Positions 25,045 to 33,745 of a DNA stretch of 38,624 nucleotides are shown here, one piece after another (position 1 is the stretch's first letter; every line of letters begins with the position of its first letter). The position numbers and the translations under genes are program-made. This DNA comes from CAZEMR01 sp964513465 (lineage in GTDB: Bacteria > Bacteroidota > Ignavibacteria > Kapaibacteriales > UBA2268), in contig CAZEMR010000026.1 of NCBI GenBank assembly GCA_964513465.1, forward strand, positions 1-38,624, given 5' to 3'. The notes under the pieces are model-generated. The model worked only from the letters and a program-made list of their open reading frames with translations, had not been told where the DNA came from and did no database searches.

Positions 25045-28000
25045 TTAATCGGTCAGCAGATGGCGCTCGCTGTGGCTTAGTTCCTTTTTGCCGGATTTGC
25101 CGGCGATCTGATTGCTCTGGCCGTTAATTGTAAATCGCGACATCATTTCCGAAAGTGTCTCGGTCAGATGAGTCAGATCCTCGGAAGACCGTGCGACCTC
25201 TTCGATCCGCTGCGCCGAGTCCGTCGTTACCTTCGATATTGCCAGCACGTTTTTGGATATTTCCTCGCTGGTGGAGGATTGCTCCTCGCTTGCGGCGGCA
25301 ATCTGATTAATCATATCCAGTACGTCCTGAGTGCTGCCCACTATCTTTCCGAGCGCATCGCCTGCGCTGTCGGCAAGCGTTATGCCGCTGGATACTTCCT
25401 CGGTGCCACGCTGCATAGCATCGACTGCTTCGGAGGTTTCCCTCTGAATGCCTTTGATCATCGAAGCTATCTGTTTTGTGGCTTCGGTAGTGCGTTCTGC
25501 GAGCTTGCGCACCTCGTCTGCTACTACTGCGAATCCCCGGCCCTGTTCGCCGGCCCGGGCTGCTTCGATAGCCGCATTCAGCGCGAGCAGATTTGTCTGG
25601 TCGGCAATATCGTCGATAACGGAAATGATTTCGCCGATTTTCTTGCTCGATTCACCAAGCGATTCTATATTCTCCGCAGAATTCTTGACAACCTGGGCGA
25701 TATCGCGCATTTTTGCTACGGTCTGGCTGACAATATCGCCGCCTTCGCGCGCTATCTTCTGGTTGCTCTCGGCTTCCTCGGCGGTTTTGCCTGCGCTCAT
25801 CGCATTTTCAGTGATTGTTCGCGACATCTCCTCAACTGCGCTTGCCACCTCGTCCGACTGCGAGCTTTGCTCCTGCGAGGCCGCAGCAAGGCCTTCGGCA
25901 GTGGCGGTCATTTCGACTGCTGCTGAGGCCACGGATTCCACAGCCTCGCTGACTTCGTAAATCACTCCCGCGAGTGATTCCGCCAGCGAATTGAGGCTGT
26001 TCTTGAGCTTTTCATGGTCGCCGCTGTATTTGCCGGTCACCCGTGCGGTCAGATCGCCCGTGGAGAGTACTTCTATCACCTCCGAAGCCTCGTTGATCGG
26101 TTCGATAATCGAATCGAGCGTGTTATTGAGTCCGCGGGTTATATCTGCGAATTCCCCCTTGTGTTTCCCGGTATCGACGCGCTGCCCGAGCCGACCCTCG
26201 ACTGCGGCCTCGCTGAGCATATTGACGTCACTCTGAAGCGCGAACACCGCGCCGGTGAATTTGCGGATAGCCGTAAGTATGCGCATTAATGTATTATATG
26301 CGTTCTGTGTCTGCTCGTCGGGATCGTCAAGATCGACATGCACCTTAAAGTCGCCCTCGGCCAGGGCTTCGAGCGCATCGACTATCTTGTCGGTCTCGTG
26401 AAGCTGGTATTTGGCGACCTTGTCCTGGCGGCGCATTGCCTGTTTGATATCGGTCTGGTCGAGCACTATTTCGAACGAGCCCACCACATTGCCGTCCGGA
26501 TCGTGAATCGGAACGCCGGTGTATTCGATCTCGATCTCATGTCCGTTCGGTCGGGCGATGGTTTCCTGAGTGATCCGCTTATCCTGCTTCATAGATAGAT
26601 CGCAGGCGCAGTTTTCGGTTTTGCAATGCTCCGTGCGGAAGTGATCGTTGCATTTGGTCCCCTCGAGCTGACTTCCGGTTTTGTTGTCGAGCGATGCACC
26701 CGATTCGTTAATGAACTGGATTTTCATATCCTTATTGATTGTCATAAGCGGAATAGGCACCGAATCGAGCATAGCCGTGATTGATCCCAGAGCGTTGTTG
26801 ACTCCTTCAATAATTCTTTTAAAGTCTCCGCTGTGGCGGCTGACGTCGGCGCGCTCTCTCAGTCGTCCCTTGATTGTTTCTTCAGCCAGTTTATTCGAAT
26901 CGGTGATTAACTGATTAATCGCATCGATGCACTGATTCAGATTATTTTTAATTTCATTAAAATCGCCCTTGTATTCATCTGTGATTTTTGGCGGAATGTC
27001 TCCTTTCGAAATCCGGTCTATATATTCCGCAGTCACATTGATCGGGCTTACGAACGCGTCCACCAGTCGATTGACGCCGCCCACGAGCTGGCTCCAGCCT
27101 CCGGTGAACGTATCGGCATCGCCGCGGCGGTCGAGCTGGCCTTCGACGACGGATTCGACCAGCCTGTTGGTTTCGCCGAGCAGGCCATTCATTATATCGA
27201 TACACTGATTCAGATTATTCTTAATCTCGTTGAAATCGCCCTGATAATCGTCGGTTATCTTCGGCGGGATGTCGCCCTTCGATATGCGATCGACGTATTC
27301 CGCGGTGACATTAATCGGCCCGACGAACTCGTCCGTTAGGTCGTTGATGCCCTTGATTAGTCGCTGCCAGTCGCCGACGAATCTGTCGGCATCGCCGCGG
27401 ATATCGAGCTGGCCCTTGCGGATTGACTGAGTAATGTCCGAGGTCTCTTTCGTCAGCGCGGTGATAATGTCGATGCACTGATTCAGATTATTTTTAATTT
27501 CGTTGAAATCCCCGTGATATTCCTCTGTGATTTTTGGCGGGATGTCGCCCTTAGAGATTCTGTCTATATATTCCGCAGCCACATTCAGCGGCCCGACCAC
27601 AGCGTCGAGCGTGCCATTGACTCCGTGCACAAGCTGGCGGAAATCGCCTTCGTAGCGGGTCTCCTCGGCTCGCTGATCGAGAGCGCCCTCCTGTGCGGAT
27701 TTGGATAATTTATCAACATCGATCAGCAGGTTGTTCAGAATTCCGGTCATTTCCTTCATTGCGCGAAGCATCTGGGCAGCCTCGTCCTTGCCTTTGGTTT
27801 CGAGCTCGACGTCGAGGTTGCCTTTGGAAATCTCCTGCGCGGCGATCATCGCTTTGCGGATAGGGGATACTATGCTCTTAATTAATATAAGCGCTATAAT
27901 AATCGTGGCGATAATCGAAAACGCACCCACGGAGTAGAGCAGTATCTGTCCGGTTTCGTATATTTCGAGCGAGTTTGCGCCCGCATCCCGCACGAGCTCG

Positions 28001-28497
28001 TTCTGATATTCGATTAATTCTTCCAGAGTAGCCAGATAATTGTTCTGAGTTGTTCGCACTGGCCCTAAAGTCAGATTAATCGCAGACTGGCGATTGCCCG
28101 CACTAAGAGAATCGAAAGCCTCCTGCCGAGCCTCGTAGAAATCGCTGCGGACCCTGTCGATTTTGTCGAGCATTTTTATACCCTCTGGCGTTGTCACCGT
28201 CTTTCGCAGTTTCTCCATCCGGTCGTTAACTGTTTGCTGTGCTGCGTCGAGACGCTCCTGACTTATCTGCGCCTCTTTGGGATCGTCTGTAAGCATCTTA
28301 TTTTTGATTGCGCTGGCGGCGTCGTTCGTAGCGTCGATCATATCATTGACCCAGACAGTTTTTGGGAAACGATCCTCGACCATAAGGGTGACCTCGCCGC
28401 TGAGAGTTTCGAGATTGCCAATAGAGGTAAAGCTGACTCCAATCAGAATTACCAGCAGAATTCCAAAGCCAATACCAAGCCTATAACCTATCTTCAT
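25045..28497 (-). CDS. Large methyl-accepting chemotaxis protein with tandem HAMP-like repeats and Cys-rich PAS
   Basis: 1150 residues, about twice the usual MCP length. Membrane helices at about 7-29 and 184-206 enclose a four-helix-bundle sensor. A HAMP domain follows (about 207-260). Three 91-residue HAMP-like units occupy 301-391, 392-482 and 483-573, each with RISKGDIPPKIT and FNEIKNNLNQCID. A PAS domain (about 574-685) carries a C-x8-C-x4-C-x-C cluster (C616, C625, C630, C632). More HAMP-like units lead to the signalling hairpin at about 961-1003 (DQTNLLALNAAIEAARAGEQ). No CheR/CheB-tethering pentapeptide is at the C-terminus. Strong GGAGG ribosome site. The nearby CheR-like gene and this receptor may work together. 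The PAS cysteines could bind metal or a cofactor (inference). Confidence 0.95.
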   Translation of the reverse strand: MKIGYRLGIGFGILLVILIGVSFTSIGNLETLSGEVTLMVEDRFPKTVWVNDMIDATNDAASAIKNKMLTDDPKEAQISQERLDAAQQTVNDRMEKLRKTVTTPEGIKMLDKIDRVRSDFYEARQEAFDSLSAGNRQSAINLTLGPVRTTQNNYLATLEELIEYQNELVRDAGANSLEIYETGQILLYSVGAFSIIATIIIALILIKSIVSPIRKAMIAAQEISKGNLDVELETKGKDEAAQMLRAMKEMTGILNNLLIDVDKLSKSAQEGALDQRAEETRYEGDFRQLVHGVNGTLDAVVGPLNVAAEYIDRISKGDIPPKITEEYHGDFNEIKNNLNQCIDIITALTKETSDITQSIRKGQLDIRGDADRFVGDWQRLIKGINDLTDEFVGPINVTAEYVDRISKGDIPPKITDDYQGDFNEIKNNLNQCIDIMNGLLGETNRLVESVVEGQLDRRGDADTFTGGWSQLVGGVNRLVDAFVSPINVTAEYIDRISKGDIPPKITDEYKGDFNEIKNNLNQCIDAINQLITDSNKLAEETIKGRLRERADVSRHSGDFKRIIEGVNNALGSITAMLDSVPIPLMTINKDMKIQFINESGASLDNKTGSQLEGTKCNDHFRTEHCKTENCACDLSMKQDKRITQETIARPNGHEIEIEYTGVPIHDPDGNVVGSFEIVLDQTDIKQAMRRQDKVAKYQLHETDKIVDALEALAEGDFKVHVDLDDPDEQTQNAYNTLMRILTAIRKFTGAVFALQSDVNMLSEAAVEGRLGQRVDTGKHKGEFADITRGLNNTLDSIIEPINEASEVIEVLSTGDLTARVTGKYSGDHEKLKNSLNSLAESLAGVIYEVSEAVESVASAAVEMTATAEGLAAASQEQSSQSDEVASAVEEMSRTITENAMSAGKTAEEAESNQKIAREGGDIVSQTVAKMRDIAQVVKNSAENIESLGESSKKIGEIISVIDDIADQTNLLALNAAIEAARAGEQGRGFAVVADEVRKLAERTTEATKQIASMIKGIQRETSEAVDAMQRGTEEVSSGITLADSAGDALGKIVGSTQDVLDMINQIAAASEEQSSTSEEISKNVLAISKVTTDSAQRIEEVARSSEDLTHLTETLSEMMSRFTINGQSNQIAGKSGKKELSHSERHLLTD
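26779..27597 (-). repeat. Three tandem 273-bp repeats within the MCP gene
   Basis: Units at 27325-27597, 27052-27324 and 26779-27051, each exactly 91 codons. At the protein level the block EYxDRISKGDIPPKIT plus GDFNEIKNNLNQCID is nearly invariant among the three, while the second half of each unit has diverged. The matching DNA (CTGATTCAGATTATT recurring on the plus strand) points to duplication. Confidence 0.9.
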
Positions 28498-28604
28498 AGG
28501 ATTCCTCCGAATATAATATTGATAATGTTTAATGTGTTCTGTTTGGCTGTTGGAATGGCCAGTTTTGATGGGATATTAGGATAATTGGCATTCCGGAATA
28601 ATGT

Positions 28605-28634
28605 ATTATATAAAATAATCACATTATATAAAAT
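28605..28634. repeat. AT-rich direct repeat upstream of the MCP gene
   Basis: ATTATATAAAAT occurs at 28605-28616 and again at 28623-28634, an 18-base period, in the 201-base spacer between the MCP and the MBL-fold gene. On the minus strand each copy contains TATAAT, so either could serve as the -10 box of a promoter for the MCP. No further gene is seen in this spacer. Confidence 0.5.
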
Positions 28635-28698
28635 TAAAATCTACTAATCTTATCGGCTGAATTTTCAGGAAGTTGAAAGAATTATTTAATTAAAATAA

Positions 28699-29295
28699 TT
28701 AAATGATTTTTGAGTTGCGTACATTTTCGAGGGTGTGGTTTATCATATCAAGTGCGTTTTTGGTAACCGGGTCGTCGTGGCCGGAGTAAATGATCCGGAT
28801 ATCGAGCGCGGCCAGGCGTTCAAGCACTTCGAGATACTCCTGGCTATAGGTGCCGCCGGCAGTTTTAATATTGAGCAGGGTGTCGCCGGAGAACAGGGTT
28901 TTCTCGCTTGCTACATATATACATATTGAATCATGCGAATGCCCGGGGGTGTGTAGTATTATCCCATCGCAGTCACCGATTTTGACCTTCATCCCGTCAT
29001 ATGCGCGGTCGGTAACCCCGCTAATCGGCGAGAATGCGATCACGCGGGGTTTGAATTTCTCGATAAACTTATGCCGGCCGCCGGCATGGTCGAAATGCTC
29101 ATGCGTCAGTATGATTTGTTCCACACGGCGCTTGCCTACGCCCGTGGAGAGCGACATTACCTCGTCGAGCACAAATGCGTCGGTGCCGGTGTCGATCATC
29201 GTATTCACGTCATTGATAGCGTTCCAATCGCCGCGGACGTGATATACATTACATGAATATTTCCCCGGATTTTTATTTAGTTTCAGTACGTTCAT
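28699..29295 (-). CDS. Metallo-beta-lactamase-fold hydrolase
   Basis: 198 residues. The dinuclear metal motif H65-E-H67-F-D69-H70 is followed by the other ligands in HTPGHSHDS, FSGDT and YSGHDDP. The short length and compact motifs resemble glyoxalase-II-like or general MBL hydrolases. There is no linker or flavodoxin domain, so it is not a flavodiiron protein. The substrate is unknown. It starts 6 bases after the CheR-like gene stop and so belongs to the purH/cheR-like string. The MCP gene follows after 201 bases. A link to chemotaxis is positional only. Confidence 0.87.
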   Translation of the reverse strand: MNVLKLNKNPGKYSCNVYHVRGDWNAINDVNTMIDTGTDAFVLDEVMSLSTGVGKRRVEQIILTHEHFDHAGGRHKFIEKFKPRVIAFSPISGVTDRAYDGMKVKIGDCDGIILHTPGHSHDSICIYVASEKTLFSGDTLLNIKTAGGTYSQEYLEVLERLAALDIRIIYSGHDDPVTKNALDMINHTLENVRNSKII

Positions 29296-29301
29296 CCGGC
29301 A

Positions 29302-29904
29302 TCAAATCTTCTGGAACACGTGCGCATCGGTGGCCAGCGATTTGAACAGATGCGCACATTCGGGCGGCATCTGCTGGGTCTGCTCGGTCACGAAAAACCC
29401 GCCGGGCGCCAGCACTTTATGGAACATTTTGATAACTTCGACCCGCTCCTGCGGCTGGAAATGCAGCAGCACATTCTTGCAGATCACCAGTTGGTATCCC
29501 GTATCGAGCGGTTTGAGCGTCAATAGATCGTGCTTTTGAAATTCAAGGCGAGAGCGGATAGATTCGTCGATTTTGTAGTATCCGTCCTCGTCTGCCTTGC
29601 TGAAATAATTCTCGAATATTTCCGGCGGTATCCTTTTCAAGTCCGATTCCGGGTAAATCCCGTTAGTCACAATTGTGCCGAATGTATTGGTTTCGTCGAT
29701 ATCCGAAGCTGTGATCCGTACATTGCGGAAACTATACTGTCCCATCTTTTCGGCCAGAATAATCGCAAATGTATAAGGCTCAGGGCCCATTGCGCAGCCT
29801 GCGTCCCAAATCTTGATCTTGCTGTAGCCAGCGATATGGGGCACCAGAAATTCGACAACTTTATTTAATGTATGATGGTCTCTGAAAAAAAATGTGAATG
29901 CCAT
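29302..29904 (-). CDS. Short CheR-type methyltransferase lacking the N-terminal domain
   Basis: 200 residues against roughly 275 for normal CheR. The catalytic half is present: FFFR with R8 (the SFFR motif that touches SAM), the SAM loop DAGCAMGPEP (34-43), acidic ASDID (66-70), and the CheR segment CKNVLLHFQ (142-150; usually CRNVLIYF). The entire helical N-terminal domain, which contacts receptors, is missing. An AAAGGA ribosome site supports the start. It should methylate glutamates of a chemoreceptor using SAM, possibly the nearby MCP, but the missing domain makes the target uncertain. It lies 13 bases after purH and 6 bases before the MBL gene. Confidence 0.86.
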   Translation of the reverse strand: MAFTFFFRDHHTLNKVVEFLVPHIAGYSKIKIWDAGCAMGPEPYTFAIILAEKMGQYSFRNVRITASDIDETNTFGTIVTNGIYPESDLKRIPPEIFENYFSKADEDGYYKIDESIRSRLEFQKHDLLTLKPLDTGYQLVICKNVLLHFQPQERVEVIKMFHKVLAPGGFFVTEQTQQMPPECAHLFKSLATDAHVFQKI

Positions 29905-29917
29905 TTTGACTGTCCTT

Positions 29918-31468
29918 TTAGTGTCTGAAATGCCGCATGCCTGTGAATACCATTGCTATATCGTTTTCGTCCGCAGCCTTGATTACTTCTTCATCGCGAA
30001 CCGATCCCCCTGGCTGAATAACTGCTGTTGCTCCGGCTTCGACCGCCATCATTACCCCGTCTGCAAACGGGAAGAAAGCGTCAGACGACACAACTGAGCC
30101 CTTCAGATCAATGCCCATTTTAAATGCTTTTTCGCGGGCGATGCGGGCCGAATCCACGCGCGACATCTGGCCTGCGCCCACGCCCAGAGTGCGGTCGGAG
30201 CTTGTATATATAATGCTGTTCGATTTTACATGTTTGCAGATTTTCCAGCCGAACATCATGGCCATCATCTCTTCGTCGGTGGGCTGGCGTTTGGTTACTA
30301 CTTTCAGCGTGCCCTCGCCGAATAATCCGAGGTCGGCGTTCTGCATCAATAGTCCGCCGGCAACGGCTTTTAAGTCCATATTCCATTCCCGGCCAAGCCT
30401 TGCGAAATCTGCCTGAATCAGTCGGCGGTTCTTTTTGGTGACCAATAATTCAATCGCTTCGGGGGAGAATTCCGGAGCAATAATCACTTCGGTGAAAATC
30501 CCATGCACCGTCTGTGCGGTTTCGAAATCCACCGGCCGGTTGAATGTGATGATTCCGCCGAAAGGGGAGTCCTTATCGGTTGCGAAAGCCTTCTGGTATG
30601 CGTCCGAAAGATTGGCCGCTGTGCCCACTCCGCAGGGATTGGTGTGCTTGATAATTGCGCAGGCCGGGCGGTCGAACTCGAGAATCAGCTTGGCAGCGGC
30701 GTCGATATCGACGATATTATTGTACGACAATTCCTTGCCGTGCAGCTTTTCGAAAATATTGCCGAATTCGCCGTAGAGCACCGCATTCTGATGAGGATTC
30801 TCGCCATATCTGAGATTCTGCCCCACGTTATATCCCAGCGAGAGCTGATCGGGGAATTCAATTTTATTAATCCCGTTGAAATATCCCGATATCTTAGAAT
30901 CGTAATATGCGGTATGCGAATATGTCGCACCGGCAAGCCGGCGGCGGTAGGCTTCGTCTAATCTGCTGCCGTTTTTAGTGAGCAGTTCGATAATTTCGTT
31001 ATAAAGTCCGGGGTCCGCCACCGCCGAGGTCCGAAGATAGTTCGTGGCAGCCGCGCGAAGCATATCCGGGCCGCCAATGTCGATATTCTCGATAATTTCC
31101 TCATGGCTCGATCCCCCGCGTGCAAGTGTGGCCTCGAACGGATATAAATTAACCACCAGCATATCGATTGATGCAAGGTTGTGCTCGCCAAGCTGACGGC
31201 GATGGTCTTCCTTGCCGAGGTCTGCCAGCAGCCCCGCATGAACGGCCGGATGCAAAGTTTTGACCCGGCCTTCGAGAATTTCGGGGAAGCCGGTCAGTTC
31301 GCTGACACTTTTGACGTCGACTCCGCCCTCTTTGAGTGTGCGGGCAGTGCCGCCGGTGGAATATATTTCGATGCCGAGATCGCTCAGCGAACGCGCGAAA
31401 TCGACGATGCCCTCCTTGTCGGAAACAGAAATGAGAGCGCTTTTGATCTGATAATTATCGGAATTCAT
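29918..31468 (-). CDS. purH: Bifunctional AICAR transformylase / IMP cyclohydrolase PurH
   Basis: 516 residues, the normal length. The N-terminal IMP cyclohydrolase domain begins ALISVSDKEGIVDFARSL with the YSTGGTARTL loop. The transformylase domain carries the catalytic KHTNPCGVG segment and the C-terminal VQPGGSVRDEEVI. It performs the last two steps of purine synthesis: formyl transfer from 10-formyl-tetrahydrofolate to AICAR, then ring closure to IMP, in the cytoplasm. CCGGAG precedes the ATG. folC, which makes the polyglutamated folate that this pathway uses, lies 84 bases upstream on the same strand. The CheR-like gene is 13 bases downstream. Confidence 0.97.
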   Translation of the reverse strand: MNSDNYQIKSALISVSDKEGIVDFARSLSDLGIEIYSTGGTARTLKEGGVDVKSVSELTGFPEILEGRVKTLHPAVHAGLLADLGKEDHRRQLGEHNLASIDMLVVNLYPFEATLARGGSSHEEIIENIDIGGPDMLRAAATNYLRTSAVADPGLYNEIIELLTKNGSRLDEAYRRRLAGATYSHTAYYDSKISGYFNGINKIEFPDQLSLGYNVGQNLRYGENPHQNAVLYGEFGNIFEKLHGKELSYNNIVDIDAAAKLILEFDRPACAIIKHTNPCGVGTAANLSDAYQKAFATDKDSPFGGIITFNRPVDFETAQTVHGIFTEVIIAPEFSPEAIELLVTKKNRRLIQADFARLGREWNMDLKAVAGGLLMQNADLGLFGEGTLKVVTKRQPTDEEMMAMMFGWKICKHVKSNSIIYTSSDRTLGVGAGQMSRVDSARIAREKAFKMGIDLKGSVVSSDAFFPFADGVMMAVEAGATAVIQPGGSVRDEEVIKAADENDIAMVFTGMRHFRH

Positions 31469-31552
31469 TGCATACTCCGGATTTATTTATTGAAAAGAAT
31501 AAAATTCAAAATCTGAGAAAAGCCCAATTACAAAGTTAACAAAATTAGCCGA

Positions 31553-32842
31553 TTAGCGTAATATTTTTTCCAGCGCACCGATGGCTTCGCCCGCCATATA
31601 AAACGACCCCGCGATCAGCATTGGACGACCCCATGCAGCTCCGCTGGCGATCGCCCCGGATAAATCGTTTGATACGTATATTTCCGAAAAACCCGCATTT
31701 TTTGCAAATATGGCTATTACTTCAGGGGCCGCAGCCCGGCCGATATTTGGCCGGACGGCCGAGATACTGTCGCAAATTGGTGCAAGAATTTCGAGCACCC
31801 GACCAATGTCCTTATCCTTCATCGCTCCAAAAATCAAATGCCAGCGCTCGCCGGGACGGTGCAGCCCGAGCGATTCAATAAGGCTTTCGATTGCCGCAGG
31901 GTTGTGTCCCGAATCGATTACAATCGGCGGGTCGCTGTGGAACAATTCGAGCCGGCCGCGGTAGCCTGTGTTGCGGGGTGTATTTTCCATCCCCCGGCGG
32001 ATGTCCTGTTCTTTGGGTGCAATGCCATTGGGTAGAGCATTAAGCGCGGCGATTGCGGTGATGATGTTCTCTGGCTGATGGCGCCCGGCCATCCCGACCG
32101 TGAGATTATCAATATTAATACTTTCGGAATTAATATCCAAAACAATTGACATATCCCGGCGGAATTTCGGGATATTATAATTAAAAATATTTTCAGCGAA
32201 AATAATTTCCGAACCCGTTTCGGCGGCTTTATCTATAAATATATCGCGAACCCGGAGATTGCCCGGAGCGATAACCACAGGCGCGCCCGGCTTGATTATC
32301 CCCGCCTTTTCGAATGCAATTTCCTCGATCGTCTCTCCGAGATATTCGCGGTGGTCGAGATCGACCGGAGTTATGACCGATACCTCCGGCTGCAATATAT
32401 TCGTCGAATCGAAGCGGCCGCCCATGCCGGTCTCGACAACGGCGACTTCCGCGCCGCGCTCGGCAAACCACTTGAACGCCATTACTGTGGTGATCTCGAA
32501 AAACGTAGCGCCGATTTCGATTGCACGCGGCCGCAGCATTTCGGCAAGCCGGAACATTTCGTCATCTGTGATCAGGTCGTCGTTAATGCGCATTCTCTCG
32601 TTGAATTGCACCAGATGCGGCGAAGTATAAAGTGCCGTTCGCAGGCCGGACTCCATCAGCGATGAAGCCATCAGCGAGGCCACCGCGCCCTTGCCGTTTG
32701 TGCCGGCGATATGTATCGAGCGGAACCGGCGATGAGGATTGCCGCAATATTCCGCAAGCGCGAGAGTCCGCTCCAGCCCAGGTTTTATGCCGAACCGCTG
32801 CAGGGAATAAAGCCAGTCGAGAATCTCATTTTTATTATGCAA
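31553..32842 (-). CDS. folC: Folylpolyglutamate synthase / dihydrofolate synthase FolC
   Basis: 429 residues, normal for the family. A Mur-ligase-like ATP-binding P-loop, AGTNGKGAVAS, lies near residue 45, followed by the folate loop SPHLVQFNERMRIN and the central GMGGRFDSTN and DHREYLGET motifs. HNPAA appears in the C-terminal domain. It adds glutamates to folates and/or glutamate to dihydropteroate. The start is TTG: an in-frame stop lies immediately before it, no in-frame ATG is near, and MHNKNEILDWLYSLQ matches the family's normal N-terminus. It lies upstream of purH, which is consistent with shared one-carbon/purine metabolism. Confidence 0.95.
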   Translation of the reverse strand: MHNKNEILDWLYSLQRFGIKPGLERTLALAEYCGNPHRRFRSIHIAGTNGKGAVASLMASSLMESGLRTALYTSPHLVQFNERMRINDDLITDDEMFRLAEMLRPRAIEIGATFFEITTVMAFKWFAERGAEVAVVETGMGGRFDSTNILQPEVSVITPVDLDHREYLGETIEEIAFEKAGIIKPGAPVVIAPGNLRVRDIFIDKAAETGSEIIFAENIFNYNIPKFRRDMSIVLDINSESINIDNLTVGMAGRHQPENIITAIAALNALPNGIAPKEQDIRRGMENTPRNTGYRGRLELFHSDPPIVIDSGHNPAAIESLIESLGLHRPGERWHLIFGAMKDKDIGRVLEILAPICDSISAVRPNIGRAAAPEVIAIFAKNAGFSEIYVSNDLSGAIASGAAWGRPMLIAGSFYMAGEAIGALEKILR

Positions 32843-32915
32843 TTAATTAATTCCGGATATAAAAATAGAACGGACGCCCGAAAATGTCGAATATTTGCCT
32901 AGCGCGCCCCGTTTT

Positions 32916-32943
32916 TTTGCCAATTGTCAAATCATTATATTTG
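32916..32943 (+). promoter_or_regulatory. Possible promoter for the SDR gene
   Basis: TATATTTG (32936-32943) with TTTG 16 bases upstream resembles the Bacteroidetes-type TTTG / TAnnTTTG promoter, though that spacing is usually a few bases longer. It would give a leader of about 25 bases ending in the GGGAGG ribosome site of the SDR. Low confidence. Confidence 0.3.
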
Positions 32944-32974
32944 AAAATCTTTTTTATGAATTTCGGGAGGCAAA

Positions 32975-33697
32975 ATGCATAATCTTAAAGATAAAACGAT
33001 ATGGATAACCGGCGCAAGCAAGGGGATAGGTGCAGCAATCGCCCGCAGCCTGGCCGACAGCGACGCACGCCTGGTGCTAAGCGCATCCTCGGCCAAATCA
33101 TTTGATTCGATTAAAAGGGAATTCAGCGAGCGGAAAAATGTATATATTATGCCATTCGATATTGCCGACGCCGAAGCCTGCAAGCGCGCTTTCGGCAAAA
33201 TCGAAGCGCTGGCGGGCAGTGTTGATATTCTGATCAACAACGCCGGAGTGGCATCCTTTGCGCCATTCGAAGAGCTTTCGGTCGATCAGTTCGACGAAAT
33301 GTTCGGTATAAACGTACGCGGCCTGTTTATGTGCACAAAGCTTGCTTTACCGGGTATGCTCGATAGGAAATCCGGAATGATTATGAATATTTTATCCAAT
33401 GCCGCGCTGAAAACATTCCCGAACTCCTCGGTATATGCCGCCACCAAAGCCGCCGTCCGCGCTATAAGCCGTTCTATGCGCGAGGAGATTCGCGGCCGGG
33501 GAGTAAAGGTAGTCGATATTTATCCCGGCGCCACGGCAACAGACATCTGGGCGCCCGAAATGCTCGATAAATTCGCCGATAAAATGATGCCTCCCGAAGA
33601 CGTTGCCAATGTGGTCGTCCATACGATCGAAATGTCTATGCTTGGCAACAATATGGTCGAGGAAATCGTAGTTCGACCCCAAGGCGGGGATTTATAA
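32975..33697 (+). CDS. Short-chain dehydrogenase/reductase (SDR)
   Basis: 240 residues of the classical SDR family. The Rossmann glycine motif is TGASKGIG, with DIADAEA for the adenine pocket, NNAG, and the catalytic set Ser (ILSNAA), Tyr and Lys (YAATK). It should reduce or oxidise a carbonyl/hydroxyl with NAD(P)(H). The motif after the first strand (SASSAKSFD) lacks an Asp at the usual NAD-selecting end, so NADP is slightly favoured. The substrate is unknown; 3-oxoacyl-ACP reductases are close relatives. A strong GGGAGG lies five bases before the ATG. It stands alone, divergent from folC and convergent with the J-domain gene. Confidence 0.92.
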   Translation: MHNLKDKTIWITGASKGIGAAIARSLADSDARLVLSASSAKSFDSIKREFSERKNVYIMPFDIADAEACKRAFGKIEALAGSVDILINNAGVASFAPFEELSVDQFDEMFGINVRGLFMCTKLALPGMLDRKSGMIMNILSNAALKTFPNSSVYAATKAAVRAISRSMREEIRGRGVKVVDIYPGATATDIWAPEMLDKFADKMMPPEDVANVVVHTIEMSMLGNNMVEEIVVRPQGGDL

Positions 33698-33722
33698 TTT
33701 TTTGGATAATATCAAAGAAATA

Positions 33723-33742
33723 GGCCGGATATTCCGGCCTTT
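33723..33742 (+). terminator. Hairpin terminator between convergent SDR and J-domain genes
   Basis: GGCCGGA-TAT-TCCGGCC forms a 7-bp GC-rich stem with a 3-base loop, followed by TTTAGTTTATC on the plus strand. It is 26 bases after the SDR stop and a few bases from the minus-strand stop at 33746, so it may serve both directions. Confidence 0.72.
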
Positions 33743-33745
33743 AGT

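Noticed and set aside
25168..25926. 252-codon plus-strand frame antisense to the MCP signalling domain
   Set aside because: It is the mirror of the Ala/Glu-rich helical hairpin; no family features or start signals.
26779..27597. Periodic repeats as a possible CRISPR array
   Set aside because: The period is 273 bases, the frame is open throughout and the units encode HAMP-like domains.
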